Of a stretch of DNA of 64,000 nucleotides, positions 28,377 through 42,600 are shown in pieces. How positions within the stretch are numbered: the first letter of the stretch is position 1; each line of letters begins with the position of its first letter. The notes beneath the pieces were generated by a model that ran no database searches, was not told the origin of the DNA, and saw only the letters and a program-made list of their open reading frames with translations. Both the position numbers and the translations under genes were made by a program. Source of the DNA: Psettodes erumei (lineage: Eukaryota; Chordata; Actinopteri; Pleuronectiformes; Psettodidae); contig JAFBJZ010000888.1 of NCBI GenBank assembly GCA_016785225.1, positions 1,554,501-1,618,500 on the forward strand. Reading direction: 5' to 3'.

Positions 28377-31300
28377 GGGGGATTGCAGAAGAAGCCCACT
28401 CCATCAGACCTAACTGTCACACAGAATATGCATTTAGCTCAATTAGAACTCCATTGGGCTGAATAATGAAGTATCACATGAATTAAAAGACAATTCGAGA
28501 CATCTGCCTCACCAGCTTTCATCTCTTTGTGGCAGCTAACATCCTTTCATTAGGGAGTCAAGAGAGCAAGCTGTTTTTGTTTTAATTTCTCTTACTTCAG
28601 CTGCATCATGTAGGTCATCAGGATAATGGAGTGATGTGTTAAAACAGAGATGGGAGAATGGGTTAGGGTGGAAAAGTCTCCTGTGGTCTATGGGTTAATA
28701 CTGTGTGGTATTCACATGTCGTATTTGACACAACTGCTACTGAATGACAAATGATTCCAGGCGCAGCCATAACAGTGAGCTAGTTATAGTATAATCACAG
28801 ACAATCACAACTGGTGAGTCACAGGCAGTAAGCTGGTAAAAATGCTGTTCCCGAAAAACTGTTTTTAATCTGTGGAAGGACCTATATTTAAACAGTAAAT
28901 GGCAGCATGGAACAAAGTCATGGTTACTAAGGCTTAATAAAGATTAAAAGGTTTACATGACATGAGACACTTAAAAAAGAGATTTATTTTAAGAAAATAT
29001 GGTTGATGGTTTGCCAGATACAAACACACCCTGGTGTCAAACCTAAATAAATAAATAATGATAATACATTTTTTTACACAGCCTCTAATGTGCCTCAAAC
29101 ATATTATACATATTATATTATACAAAATTGGTTTCTGTTTTTATCTCATTAAAATAAAGTAATCTGTAGTTTCCAGGTCAAAGAACAATAGAAAATACAA
29201 TGGAACTGAATGTGTAAGATGCCAAATTGAACAAATCCACTTCTCTTCTTTGACATTTCTGACATTCAGCTTAAAAAAACATGACCATGTATATTTCTAG
29301 CGTAGGTCAAGATTGGTTGATGTTGGTGGTGGTGTGTTTGTCAAAGCACAGAATAAATGTATGACATGGGAAAATAGTGAACAATTGGAAGGGTGGCGTG
29401 TGATTACAATCTCCACTGACCCACACTGACATAGCCCTCAGAGTGAAAGTAAGATGAAGGCGGTCAAGTTGGAAAAGAGGACAGCACTCAGCCTTTTCTG
29501 GGTAAAAACAAAAAGTATGGAAACATGTGCAGAGAGAAATCGACATATTGAGGAAATAAAGACAAAAACAAAGCGAGTGATAGAGAAACTGTGGTGTTTA
29601 AAGAGAGACTGAAAAATAAAGCCTGAATCTCACACAGTGGCCTTGTTAACCCACAACACCTACACTATACACCTACCTATACATCACATGCAGGTCAAAA
29701 GAAACAAATTTATCAGTGAAAAACTGCATAGATGTTGACGAGTAAAAACTTTTATGGGCTAAAACCTTTTAATAATCAATATGTGTGAGAGATTGTGACA
29801 GCACTAAAAAAGTGAATATGCTCGCATAATTGACGGTTGGAAAAACAGCACTGTTTGTCTTCTGACTTCTTGATATTTAACTGCGTTACGGTCAAAAATG
29901 AATTCAATCAAAAGCCACCACAGCAAATCAGGTCATGTGTGCACAGCAGATCACCAAGTGACATTGCAGGTATATATAAATGAGGCTTAAATTAAAGGGA
30001 GGCGAAAAAATGTTTCCATGGAAGCATATTAACCCAGTACAGCAAATACAGCACCTCAAGACACAGTGGTGCCATTGCCTTAGCAACACATTTCATTATT
30101 CTCTGCAGTTTATTCATGGAGGGCTGCTTGACAGCATCTAATCAAACTTAACTTCATTATGATATATACTGAAAGATACAGTACCTATAAGTGTGTGTGT
30201 GTGTGTGTCAATTTCCACACTCCTTAATGATATATTGTCAAAAATCAGCTCCAGGCTGCACTGCAAAACCACATCAAAGAGGAAGAGACCAAAAAACTGA
30301 AGAGCACCATCCAGAGGCTGACCTGGGCAATCATATATATATTAAATGACCTGCTAGCCCATACAACATATATGAAGCAAGCACTTTTAATGTTTTTTTT
30401 ATTTTATTTTTTTTCTAGTATCCAGCTTCTAGTGAACATTGTCCAGGTCTCCCTTTCGTAAGGTTGTAATCCAGCTCGTACAGAGTTCACACAAACTATG
30501 GAGGACAGCGAAGAAACCCCCATCAATCATGTTCTGATTTTCAACATGCATTCCTCTGCTTGTGTGCATAAACAGCAAACAACCCACTGTTTTTTGTGGC
30601 ACTTAAGTAAACTACTTTCAAAATTAGGTGATGGAAAATACAGTATATGTAAGGCAAGATAGCACATAAAAACCAATATTTGATTTAGATATATCTCCAT
30701 TCTTATGATCTTGGTTTTTATTCTTTTATGCTCCACAAGTAAAATTAAGTTTGGTAAAAAAAAAGTAGGTTGGACAACACGAGTAACCATAGGTACTAAC
30801 AGCAGTGCAGCTTTATTGATTTATTTTCCCTGTCTGATGCTTACAGTATTTGAGCCCTGTTCTAAATAATCAGTTGTCAGAATAAAATTCTGACTAAAAA
30901 GAGAAGGAAAAAGAAAAATTGTAGATCATTACCACACACTACAAGCTGACTGTATTTGAGACTATATAGATATGGTCTAACCACTAAGCTAAAACATACA
31001 CTGAAAAAACATCATATCCTTGGCAGCATTTGTTCGGTATTCCAATGACATGTTCGTTTTTATATGAATTGCGATACTAGTTATGTTATTACTATTGTTT
31101 TGTCTTAAAATAATAATTTCTCCAAGCCCAAAGAAATGAATTGAACTTTGTAATGTCAGTATTTAATGTGTTTTTGTGAAATTGTATGTTCAACTGTCAT
31201 AATTCACCAGGTCTGTCTTGAAAAAGAGATTTTAATCTCAATGAGACTAACCTGGTTAAATAAAGGTAATAAAGGTTCACTAATGCCCAATGAGGCTAAA

Positions 31301-33597
31301 CCTTGGGACACACTGAATGCACACTCACATGGTAGCATACCCAATTCTGACTGCTTATTGTGACTGTACTGGCAAGATACATTACATGTGTTGTTTGTTT
31401 TTCATGCTTTGGAAGTGGCAGAAATCCACACTCAGACCAACTAACCTGTGTCAGTCAGGGAGGGGTGTGGCTGTGTCCCTCCATCAGACAAAGAACCATT
31501 CAGCCCTCGCTGCTGGTCCTCCCATGTCACCTCTACAGCAGGACACATGCACATACACATACACATACATACGCACACACACACTCACTGGTTTGGACAC
31601 TGCATGATTTTGAATGGCTTTGGATAACAAGGGAGCTTGTTGCAAATTCCAGCACTGTTTCAAAATCCCATTTGCAGCTTTTTCGATGTAAAAACATTAT
31701 CTTATTTCTTTACCTTTTAATACACATTGAACATACTGAAACCAATGTGTGTAATATTGTCCAGTGATAACAGAAAGGACTAGCAAAGCTTGGTGAGAAA
31801 GAAAAGAAAAAGGCCTTTGCTACTGAAGTGCGGAAATCATGGGCAGCGCCATATCAAAGATTATGAACTTTGCTCCATCTGCTGGCCAACAGGAGTAATT
31901 GTCTTTGAGCTTCTTAAATGCAAGACTTTATGTTCTACAGTCCTTTAGCAGCAAAGTAAAATGTACAGAATCCAGGAAATCATACAAAGAATTCTCATTT
32001 TTATACACCGTCATAAAAAGTGAAAATACTTGTGTAAAACATGCAAAAGAAATATCTCAACACGATTTCTATATGACTGAGACTGCCAGTCTGTGTACTG
32101 TACAGGGTGTGTGTCTACGTGTTCAATACTCCATGTCTAATTGAAATGATTGGCAATTTAACAATTGGAATTGAGAGCTCTGTGTTTGTGAGGTGGAACT
32201 GAGCTGAATTAATTTCTATTAAAGCGGAGCTTTGAGGCCATACTGGAGCAGAGATCACAGCAACAGCACTCTGTATGGATTAACATCAGTTCTAGCTTCA
32301 TGCAGCACAACTCTCTAATTTGTTCACTCCGCATTAACTCAATAAAAATGAACCAAGCTCTGTGCTTATAATAGATGAAATGTAGAGGAAGAGGGGACAA
32401 TCTAAATGGGCTACAGCAAATACAAAGGCAGGATTGCTCCAAGTTGCTCAGCACCACAGCTACCAGTGAAAATCACACGTGAAGAACTTGTGGTGACCGA
32501 GAAAACCCACACAGCAAGGTCACACCATCACACTGTTCAGAGGACTTGCCTTTCCTCCCATTTAGTGCCGGGCCTTGGGGTTTTTCCTCACAGTCTGCTG
32601 CTAGTAAAGAGACAGATGGAGGTTCATGAAATGATGGAGCTCCAAAACCCCACACAGTACTCTAAGTCACATTAATAAGGCAGCTCCTGTGTGTTCATAC
32701 ATACACACACACACTCAAACTCAAAGCTCTGTACATAAGCACAAAGCTATTCCAAGAGCTGATATGGCGTACTGGTTTGCATATAAACGCCTCTGCAGAA
32801 AAACGGTACAAGCATTTGATTACTTATATTGTGCAATTTGTCATTAAACTGAACACCATGCACTGGTGCTCACAATTCAACACACTCTACAACGTCCTCA
32901 CAGCATCATTTGGCCTGCAGAATGTCACTCAGAATATTGACAATTTAAAAACAGAATATGGACCTCACAGGAGTATCCACTGAGTCAGTCAGCACAACAG
33001 CCACAACAGCGTTGAGTAATAGCAGCACACAGTCAAAGGACAGAATCAAGCCACATAAACAGATGGGGAAGTAGGAAGTGCAAACTGTGGGAAACCAGTT
33101 TCTGCCAACAGCCTGGCCGTTCATTCCAGCCTGTGGATGAATGTGCTCATCACCTACATCGCTCTCATACAAGAAACCGAACAATATGCCCGAACAGAGC
33201 TTGAACTTAGACAACGCAACATTTTTATGGTGAAGAGTCGTTGAGTATTTAATGTTTCCATCATTTTTATTAAGAAAGGAATGACTTAGCAGCACATATC
33301 TGGAGAAAATGGAGAAGATGACAGGAAAAGAAAGGTTGTTTCTGTAGTAATTAACACACCTGGACGCCCATTTTGGGGTTCAGGTGCCCCGAGTTCCTCA
33401 CTTGCCCCCTCTTAGGAGTAGCCACAGGTGAACAGACAACATACAAGACAATTAGATGTATGCAAGTACAATGTGTGACTAAACTTCGAAGCACGGTAGT
33501 GAGACAAAAACATGGCGAGGTTTATCAACGGTCCAGCTATTCTCTGAATCAGCAAGGGGCAATAATATGGATCCAGTCCATGAAAAGCTGCAAGCAC

Positions 33598-33641
<44 letters not shown>

Positions 33642-36600
33642 TTGCGTTACATAACCTAAGTGCCATACGGCTCTGTGGGAGCAACAGCACAAGGTCAGAT
33701 CAATACCTCCCGCTGCCCACACATTGCCACTGTCCTGAAAGGCACGGTAGGGAGCGAGAGAGCGAAAGCAATACAAGGGAATAAGGAGGAGAGAGAGGAG
33801 TAGGAGAGGACCAACTACCTGACAAAGAGAAACAGAAGAAAAAGAGAGATCAGGTCAGGAATAAAGAGGGAGAAGGAAAAAAGGGTGACACAAAGAAGTG
33901 GCAGAGAAGGTCCAGACAGAACTTCAGAGTGATAAAAGAAGATGCAGGTAAGATAGCACAGATACAGAAGAAGGGTGGGACTGAGACAGAGAGCAAAGGA
34001 GAGTGCTCGGAAGATGGAGGAGAGAGAGAGAGAGAGAGGAGAGCTGGGCTCGTTTGGCGGCTGCACAGAAGACAGGGAAAGCCCTCATGGACTCTGACAA
34101 TGATGAAAGAGTTCTGCGAGTGCTTTGACAAGTTCTCTAGAAATGCCTGAGCTTCCCCCTCCCCATCTTTGTCCCAGTCATTCCCTCCATTCACAGCAAA
34201 GCTACAACATATCTTTGCTTTTCCACAGCATTCGATTCAAGCACGCAAGTGAAATAATCGCCGCTTTCATCACCAGTGCACAGCAGGAGTTGTTACAACA
34301 CATAACATTCGATAAAGGAGTGCTGAGGAACAAAACTGACTTCAAATGTCACTTTGTAGTTCTGAGGATGTGGAAAGTTCAAACGTTTGTGCCTTAATCA
34401 TTGCTCAAAGTCTGGTTTGCACCATGTTTAGAAGACGCACATTAGCTTTGCTCTGTTCAAGTATCTCAGCAGTCCATATAGTAAATCAATAATTCCTAGA
34501 CAAATAACAACAATATCAAAAGTGTAATTAAACAAAGAGAGATTGGGAGGCAACACTTGAACACAACACGGGCACTATCATTAGCAGGATCCAGACAGGT
34601 AAGTACAAACATGACTGCACAGGACATCTCAACTGTACGATAAACACATCTGCAACAGAGGGAGGGGTTCATGGAGCACAAAGTGAGCTCATCCACCCAC
34701 TGTTGCAGACAGGGTTTTGGCCTCCAGAGTGAGGTGTGGCTCATCAAGCGCACCCAGTCTGAAAGACAAAACCCACACATTCAGGTACAGACCTTCACAA
34801 GGCTCTGTTCCTTCGTCTCCATCTTCCGAGAGAGGAATGGAAAAGGAACCGAGTAGAGATGTTATGGATGGAAGGGCAAAAGTAAACACCAATGAAACAC
34901 AATGAAATCTTGCACATATGTTATGATCTATAGCTTTAAACTGAGTGGTTCCATCAGCGAATAATAAGCCATCCTTTTCCAGTCAGCAGTGAAGTATAAG
35001 AGTAAAACCAAAGCTCCTCCTCAAGCCCAAACATTTGGGCCACCAAATCAAGACCACATCCTTATATGATACTAACCACAAAGCCACTATTGAACTAATA
35101 AAAAGATATCTTCCCTCAATATACATGCATTTGAGTCTGTTTATCGACAGTAAGAAAAACCAGGTGACTTACTTCTGTCCTTCCCTGTGTGTGGAAGCTG
35201 CGGTAGCTGCCGTCCTCGTCTACTGGACATGGGTGTACCAGTGGGGCTGGTCTGGACCGATCCACTACGAGGATGTGCCCTATATGACAAAAAGCAGTGG
35301 ACACTGGGGTGAGATAAATTAAGACAAGAGCCGATGGTGGATGGGCCAGGCCATGTTGCACCCACATCGCAGTGTGAGACAAATAAAGAAACTTTCAAAA
35401 TAAGAGAGTGAGATATACGTTTGACAGCATAATAACATAAACAGTGGAACTATATCTGCTACATTGGGAAAGTGACATGATATAATCCATTTATCTAGGA
35501 TCACTTAGTCACATATACTGTATGTTTGGATATAATTAACTCTCATGCGCAACATAAGGTAATCTGTAGCTGTGCTAAAGCTTGGGGTAACTAAGAGAAG
35601 AAGACTACTTGAAAGATTATATGTCTCATATCTCCAAATATAAAACCAATGCACACAGCAATGACGTTTGGCACATGGCATGGGAGTGGAGGGATACATC
35701 AACTGTTGGGAACTGAGCTGCAATAAAAGATGCCAGGTGTGAATCGCATGTACAGTCGACTCATCAAGCTGCAAGGAGAGAAGAGTTCAAAGCAGAGACA
35801 GCAGACCAGTGCGACCATGCGTTCAGACTGTCCCCAAAAGGCTTCAACTCAAAACCAAAAAAGAAAAGAACAGAAAAAACATAATGCCATCACAGGATAA
35901 ACAGCATCAGTTGATGTTAGTAATGAAATCAAAGTAAAAATGTCGGTCCAACACTGCTATACTCACGCAAGCGTATGAGCAGCGTGGTCCAAAAAAAAAA
36001 AAGTCAGCACGCTATCTACGGTGTCAGGAGTTTCGTGCCTGGGGACATGTTGTAAAGGAAACACAGCATCGGTGCTTTTGGGGACATAAACAGAAAGTAG
36101 GTGGGTGGCGGGGAAGTTGTGAGGGGGAGGTGGGTGGGGTGAGGTGAGGTGGGGTGAGGTGAGGCAGGAGAGCAGGGTATTGGGAGGTGGGGAAGGGAGG
36201 TGGTAGTGATGTAGTTTCTCTGGTTCGTTCTGTGTGTTAGTCAGGCTCGGGTGGGGTGGGGGCTCATGGGACTGGGTCTGTGCTGGTGTAGTTCTACAGA
36301 GGTTGTAGTTTATGCAAAGGTTTAGCAGAGGTGGAGCTGCTCTGGGGGCAGACATGAGCCTATCGGTTGCTTTAAACCTCAGTATGGGAGTCACATACCA
36401 GCTAGTAGCAAGACTTCTAGATTATCAAGGATTATCTAATCAATTTTGTTAATAAACAAATAACCATGGTGTCAGCAAACTGCCTAGTTTATCTTGATAA
36501 CCTAGTATGAAGCTATTTGGGTAAGATTGGTTGCCAGCCAGGAAGCTAGACTAACGAACCAACCCATGTACTGGAAATGACTAGACCTCTTTATGTCTAT

Positions 36601-39600
36601 ATTGCATATCCCCAGTTACCAGAATAAAATTAGGCTTCATGTATTCACTGCGCTTTACTCTAATAGTGTTTCTTGTCCAAAAAACTGTAGTTCTCTCGTC
36701 TATTCATTGATGTTTCAACCTAATGTTTAAATGATTTCTCCCTCCAGAGTAGCTTTGCCTCAGGGAAATGACTGTGCAGCTACAACTTCAGGCCGCTAAG
36801 CTGGTGAACGACTCCGATCTGGGTCACACCTCGTCAAGGCAGGTGAGGGGGGGGCGGACCTCCCAGATGGCAGAGACGGCATGGACCTCATGAGCGAAGA
36901 GTCGTGGGGGCGTTCAGTGGAGCGCGAGCGGGAAGAGGGGCGCTCTATAGTGGGCCGCTGGTCTGCAGAGCGGGACCTGCTGTGATACTCGTGTCTATCC
37001 ATGGCTCCGTGGTTCCTACAGAGGTTATTGAGAGATAGGCAGGTACTCAGTGGGACCCCAGCAGGGAAGGGACAGCACGCTGGCAGGTTGGACAGTATGG
37101 AGGGCACAGAAATTTGTCGCGCCCTCAAAACTCCAATGAGGGGCTCGTGTTTCAGGACTACGCCTGTGTTATGCATGTTTTAACCCAATCTTCTACAAAT
37201 CACATTCATCAGTAAATGTTCCTGACAATTTTCAAGATGAGAGCTAAGTTAAGATTTTTGGAACAATAAATCTGGGTGCAGTTGACATAACATCTGTCAT
37301 GGAGTAAATACTGTCCCATGTTGGATGTTGATGATTAATGAAAAAGTAGCAAAAATCGCTTTCAAAAATGTATATACAGTAGGTTTCCCAGTAACTGGGG
37401 TAAAACATGCAGAAATACAGTGAATGAGTCAAATTATTCAGCAACTTGTAAGAGAACAGCAGACAACACTTGAATGTTAAGACAACCTGTTTAAGCTCTA
37501 ACAACCGTAAGGTAACAGAATTGCATATACAGTTGACAATGTTTGTTTTTTAAATCCATGGCATCTAAAATGTTCTATGGCCACTGACGTTGGCAAATTT
37601 GGTTTCTTGAATGATACATTTGGTTCAACTTACATGCAGTTCTTTTGAATTTGTCTTTCAACATTACAGCTTTGTCTCTACCTCTTAACATGTAGCTGAA
37701 TTAGTTCATTTTAAGGGTGGACAGTATGGACAGAGGGCTCTGAGGTTCCTGTGTGGTTTAAGGCCCCTGTAGTGAATAACAGTGACATCTTCAGGGTGTG
37801 TACAACTGGCAGGGACCATGTGCTCTCTCAATATGTGATTAGTGCGTGTGTGTGTGTGTGTGTTCATTTGCAATCTGTTTGAGGTAGAGTGACATGTGGG
37901 GGGAAGGTGAAGTGTGTCTTTGCACTTCATTGGGCTTGTTCAATCAGTTTGTTTTTTTTCCCTGAAAAAAGCCCAGCCATCAGAAGTATTTTTGGCACTG
38001 TGTGGATGAAGGAAGATCTTGTCAAACTGAAGAGCTGCTGGAAAAGAAAGCAGGTGAGGTTCTCAAATGGAAAAATCAGTATCAGTGCACAGGTATATTG
38101 TAACTTTTCAGACAAAAGAAAGAAAAAAAGCATTTTCATAAAACTGTATCAAACTGCAGATATCAAACCAGTGAAAGGTTATAATCAGCTTTAGAGCATG
38201 CACACTGTGTGGGACACTGTAAAAGTTTGTAAATCTTAAGCCCTTCTTATATTGCACAGTTTTCATGTTATAGTAACAGTGTTTAATACATCATATTATC
38301 CATTACATTGTAAAGCACAGACAATATGTTGTTGTCTGCAGAACACAAAAACTACTTCTAATAAGGCTAGTATACACCAAAAGACTTGCTTGAATTAAAA
38401 CCACAACATTGTTGAAAAGATTTGAGAAGGACTTTTACTACAGTGTGATTTCAATCATTTGAATCATAATAAATTAATCTTGTCATAGTCTTGTAGTGTC
38501 TGTAGCCTTCTGCAGTATGAAAAATTGTCCAGTAGAGGAAATTTCCTTCTTGTCTACAACAGCAAAACAAAGGCTCATTGGTCAGCAGCCTTAAGTTAGC
38601 CTTAAACATTGTTTATATACAGTCATTTACAGCGATGGTCAACATAATCCTTAGTGAGTTCCCATCACGAGGTTGTTATGGCTGAGGATTTAGGAGTAAT
38701 GTGAAGGTTATGTTGGGTACAAATCCATCCTCTCATTAGGTGTAATTTGGTGGATACAGCCATGACATAAAAATACAGTACTTTGGAATAGCACTGCTCA
38801 CTGTTACTTCACTGGTTTCAAACTGAGCCGGAAATATAGGTTTTCTCTGCTCGTTTCTGCTGCTTTAATGCTCGTACGCTGCAGGCTTCGTCCCACCCAA
38901 CTCTGGGGCGATGCACTTAAAACAACAGAATCATGAAAAACATTTTCTCATGTTCTGGGGGGAAATGACCTAAATTAAGACACTTGCCAAAAGGCTCAAA
39001 CTCTGCTAGTGCTCTTTAGTGCTTATGTCAGTCTCACTATTGTTTTTATTCTGCCCGCATTCAGACTGAAAGAAACTTAAGCTGTATGGAAAAAAAATCT
39101 CTTCTACTCCTCTCTGGATAAAACAGTGATACTAGCTGCTTTCCTTTTTCTCTCACTTTAGAGAAAAAGAAAGGGGAGAAAAAAAACTAGAAGCTCTTGT
39201 TAATGGCTATTAAGGCTAAAGGCTGAGCCTGAAGTCGAGCCAAGCTGGGCCTTAGGGAAACTTTGAGACACTTTAATAAAGTCAGTCAGGCTCTCAGGCA
39301 GAGTTCTGAGGACTCATCACTTTTTTCCCTCCTGGAGAGGAGAGAAATGGCACAAACCTCACATTATTTCTGACTGAAAGCCAGATGGCAGCAGGTAGAA
39401 GATTGAAGACAGGGAAAAGTGGAGTCCTTTACGGCTTTTCTGGAGGGGGGAAATGTGGGTTCTTTCTTTTTATTGGTGCACCGGTATGCGGGTGTGGATC
39501 CTGGGGGTGGGTGGGTGTCAGCAGGCCTTTCTGCGGATGCTTGGAACGGCCCAGCAGCCAATTCTGGCCAGACATAAGAAGCCAAAGGGCAAACAGAATT

Positions 39601-42600
39601 TACAAAGCTACTGCGCAGCCCAGAGCAATGCATCAGAGATGCCACAGCACAGGGGAGCAAAAAGCTGCCTGCCAGTAGCATGTAAAAAAGGACGACACTA
39701 GAGATCACACACACTGATCAACATATTGCGGTTGTTATAATGTACACGGGTACATAAACAAAGACATCGACGAAGAAACGATCAGGCACTGGCCAGCACT
39801 TTACTCGACAACCAGTATACATACAGCTGATGTCAGCAACAGAAATATAGCTCTGAGCCTCAATATACTGAGGCAGTTGTGTACCAGCACTGTACATGTA
39901 CACAACTTCAGAGCTGTGATGACTCCATAACAAAAACCGATATCAGGCAGGATATCATTTTCTGTCATCACACGTACGATCACAGATAAACCAAGGATGG
40001 ACGAGGGACAACTTGAGGGGACCACAAGTTGTGGATGTTACAGATGCAGCAGCAGCGCACGTCAATACCTCTCATAGTCATAGTCGGAGGAGTAGGCGCC
40101 CTCAGAATAGGCGCGGGCCATCCTAGTGGAACGCAGTAACCTGACTGCTTCCTCCCTGCAGATCGGGTACACGCGATGGTTGCGGCTGGCGAAAAAATAT
40201 CACAACTGGTCAGCATTCCTTTTTTTTTTCACCACAAGGGGAGGTAACATGAATAGATGAATAAACGCTCTTGAATTCCCATGAAATAATGTGTCTGTTA
40301 TCTGTCTGAATACATACCTACCAAACCATCCAACAAAACCACAGTGATGACGCCAACTTAAGGGAAGTGTACGCTACTTTACGCTGAATGTATCCACATG
40401 TTTGTAAAAGAAACAACCTCTGCTGGACAAAACTTCACAACCAAAGTTCACTAATCCATTTTCAGTATTGCCACAGTCACTCTTTTGAGGGCTACGGTGA
40501 AAAGACAAATCACATATGTGCTCATCTCGGAGTCACACTTGCACACATGGAGTGCTCACATGATAATGAGGTGGTGAAGAGAGAGAGAGAGAGAGAGTAA
40601 GCAATGCTGATAGTGGATGGATGAAATGCATGACCAAATATTAGTGGAGTAGTAAAAAAGAAAGTCCCGTGATGTATATATTTAATCTTCTTCAGAGGAA
40701 ATATATACTCTGATGTTACAACACAGCACGTATGGCACTGGCAGTGCCAAGTAGCACAAAGTGGCCTCTACAGTGTATTAACAAAAACCATGTGGCATCA
40801 TATTTTTTGTGGTCATTATGCAATGTAAGAACAACAAGAGACATAGACCAAAGTGACAGAAAACAAGGTATAGAGCTAGTGCTGGGTTCTCAACACCCAA
40901 ATTAAAGAGGCAGGGGATGAGGGAGTGTTGGGTTGGAGGGTTGTGGTGCAGAGATGGGGCTTCATGCAAGCTCAGGTAAAGGTCTACCTGGGGTCCTTCT
41001 GAGGATCATCGATAGGCTGAGTATGTCTGGTTCGAGGTAGGGTGAGGAAATGGCTGCGACCAAATGGAGGGAGAAGAGAAGACAGAGATGGATCTGAGAT
41101 GGCGCCGAGGAAGAGGCAGAGGAGGAGAAGGAAAGGAGAGAGAGAGAGAGGATTGGAGATAGACAGAATCTGAGGCAGACAGATGGAGGGGTGAGAAAAC
41201 CGAGGGGAAGAGAACGAGAGATTGCTCAAAGAAATAGGATGGAAAGAGACTGAGAAAGCTCATAGGAAAGGTTGATGTAACAGTTTCAAAGAGGAGGAAA
41301 AAAAAACAGGCAAGGAAGATAAGAGAGGTTGAGGAATCAAGTAGTGAGGAGACGTCTTCCTCAGCTTTACCACACAGACAGATGAACACAGCAGCAGTCA
41401 CAGAGGGAAGAACAGCACAACATAGTCCAAACACCTAAACCTGCTTGGTGTCACTTCTACTGGATGTAACACTTTAAGACCATGCATATAAAATATATAC
41501 ATATAGATTATAACATAGGATAGAGGATAAGAAAATAAGATTTGTTCTTTGAAACACACATTTTAAGAACATTTCAAAAGAGTAGGAAAATTGAGTGAAA
41601 ATGACACCCGTTTTAAAAAAAATAGCAAATTCACACAAAAAGCTACAGAAATCCTAACGGAGATTTTTTTTTTCCCAATATTGTAGGAGTTCTGGGACAA
41701 ATCCAAATTCTCCATGACTCATTTCCTGTGTCATTTTCAACTGTTTTCAATAAATAACCGGATGCTGTTAATTAAAGCAGCTGAAATACACTCAAGTGAG
41801 TACTGTCCCAGACAATTTAGATAAGTGCATTTTCTGCGTCTGACACTGATTTAGGCTGGGCCTCAGAAATATCAAATAAAGTTAATTGGACGGGGGAAAG
41901 TAGCTGTGGCCTGGCAGTGCCAAGGCTATGATTGGACTCTTGGAGCAACATTTTCCACCCCTCACAGAAAATAAATGCTGATGGAGGATAACTGACCACT
42001 TCCCCTTGACCACCTCTTCCATAAAGATAGTGAGATACATGCAAATACTGTACTGTGCGCAGCGTTTACCGCATTGGCTCCAAATGTTTCCTGCATAATT
42101 TCAGCCCCTTGGATGTAACGTGGAAAAAAGCTTGTTAATTACTTCTCAAAAGCAGTATAGTCTTATCCAAGTCTGGTGTCCATGTCAGATTTTAACTGTC
42201 ATAAAACTTTTCTGATGAATCAGTGAAGTGACAACTTCACTTTTATCGGAAAAGTAATAAATGTTTCTCTTTTACAGGTCTGGAGTACATTTTGTCATCA
42301 TTATGGAGGAAGATAGAGGAAGCAAGTATCAAGGTATAGGGAATCTACACCACTACATCAGATTAAAACTATTATGAGCAAATATTTCCAAGGAATAGAG
42401 AAAGTTGCTCTTTAAAAGTAGAAACATTGGAAAGATGAAAGCACTCACACACAAAATCAGCTTCCAGAGAGTTTAAGGCAAACGGCATCTTGCTTTTCGT
42501 GTAGGTGAGCATTAACACCTCCGTGTTTTTCTGTTCATCAGACCCCACCTGTGCTCATCAGGACCTGTATGCCCACGTGCATGCGTCATCAGCTGGAGAG

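Larger units (their letters stand above)
24932..35172 (-). other. Largest internal intron
   Basis: About 10.2 kb. Contains a possible 33-nt cassette (27174-27206), a MITE-like element (about 26212-26650), a LINE/SINE tail (31205-31275), microsatellites and purine-rich low-complexity DNA at 27090-27440. Long minus-strand open frames at 27.2-27.6 kb are artefacts of pyrimidine-rich sequence. Confidence 0.6.

Noticed and set aside
36121..36180. GGTGAG repeats considered as decoy 5' splice sites
   Set aside because: They are on the plus strand; the gene strand reads CTCACC, so they cannot act as donors for this gene.
35963..36394. 143-residue minus-strand open frame rich in Pro and His
   Set aside because: It reads through the GGTGAG minisatellite and has no convincing splice acceptor or homology; treated as intron.
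39364..39714. 116-residue minus-strand frame considered as an extra linker exon
   Set aside because: Cys/Pro-mixed composition unlike RIM2, no AG/GT pair with phase 2.
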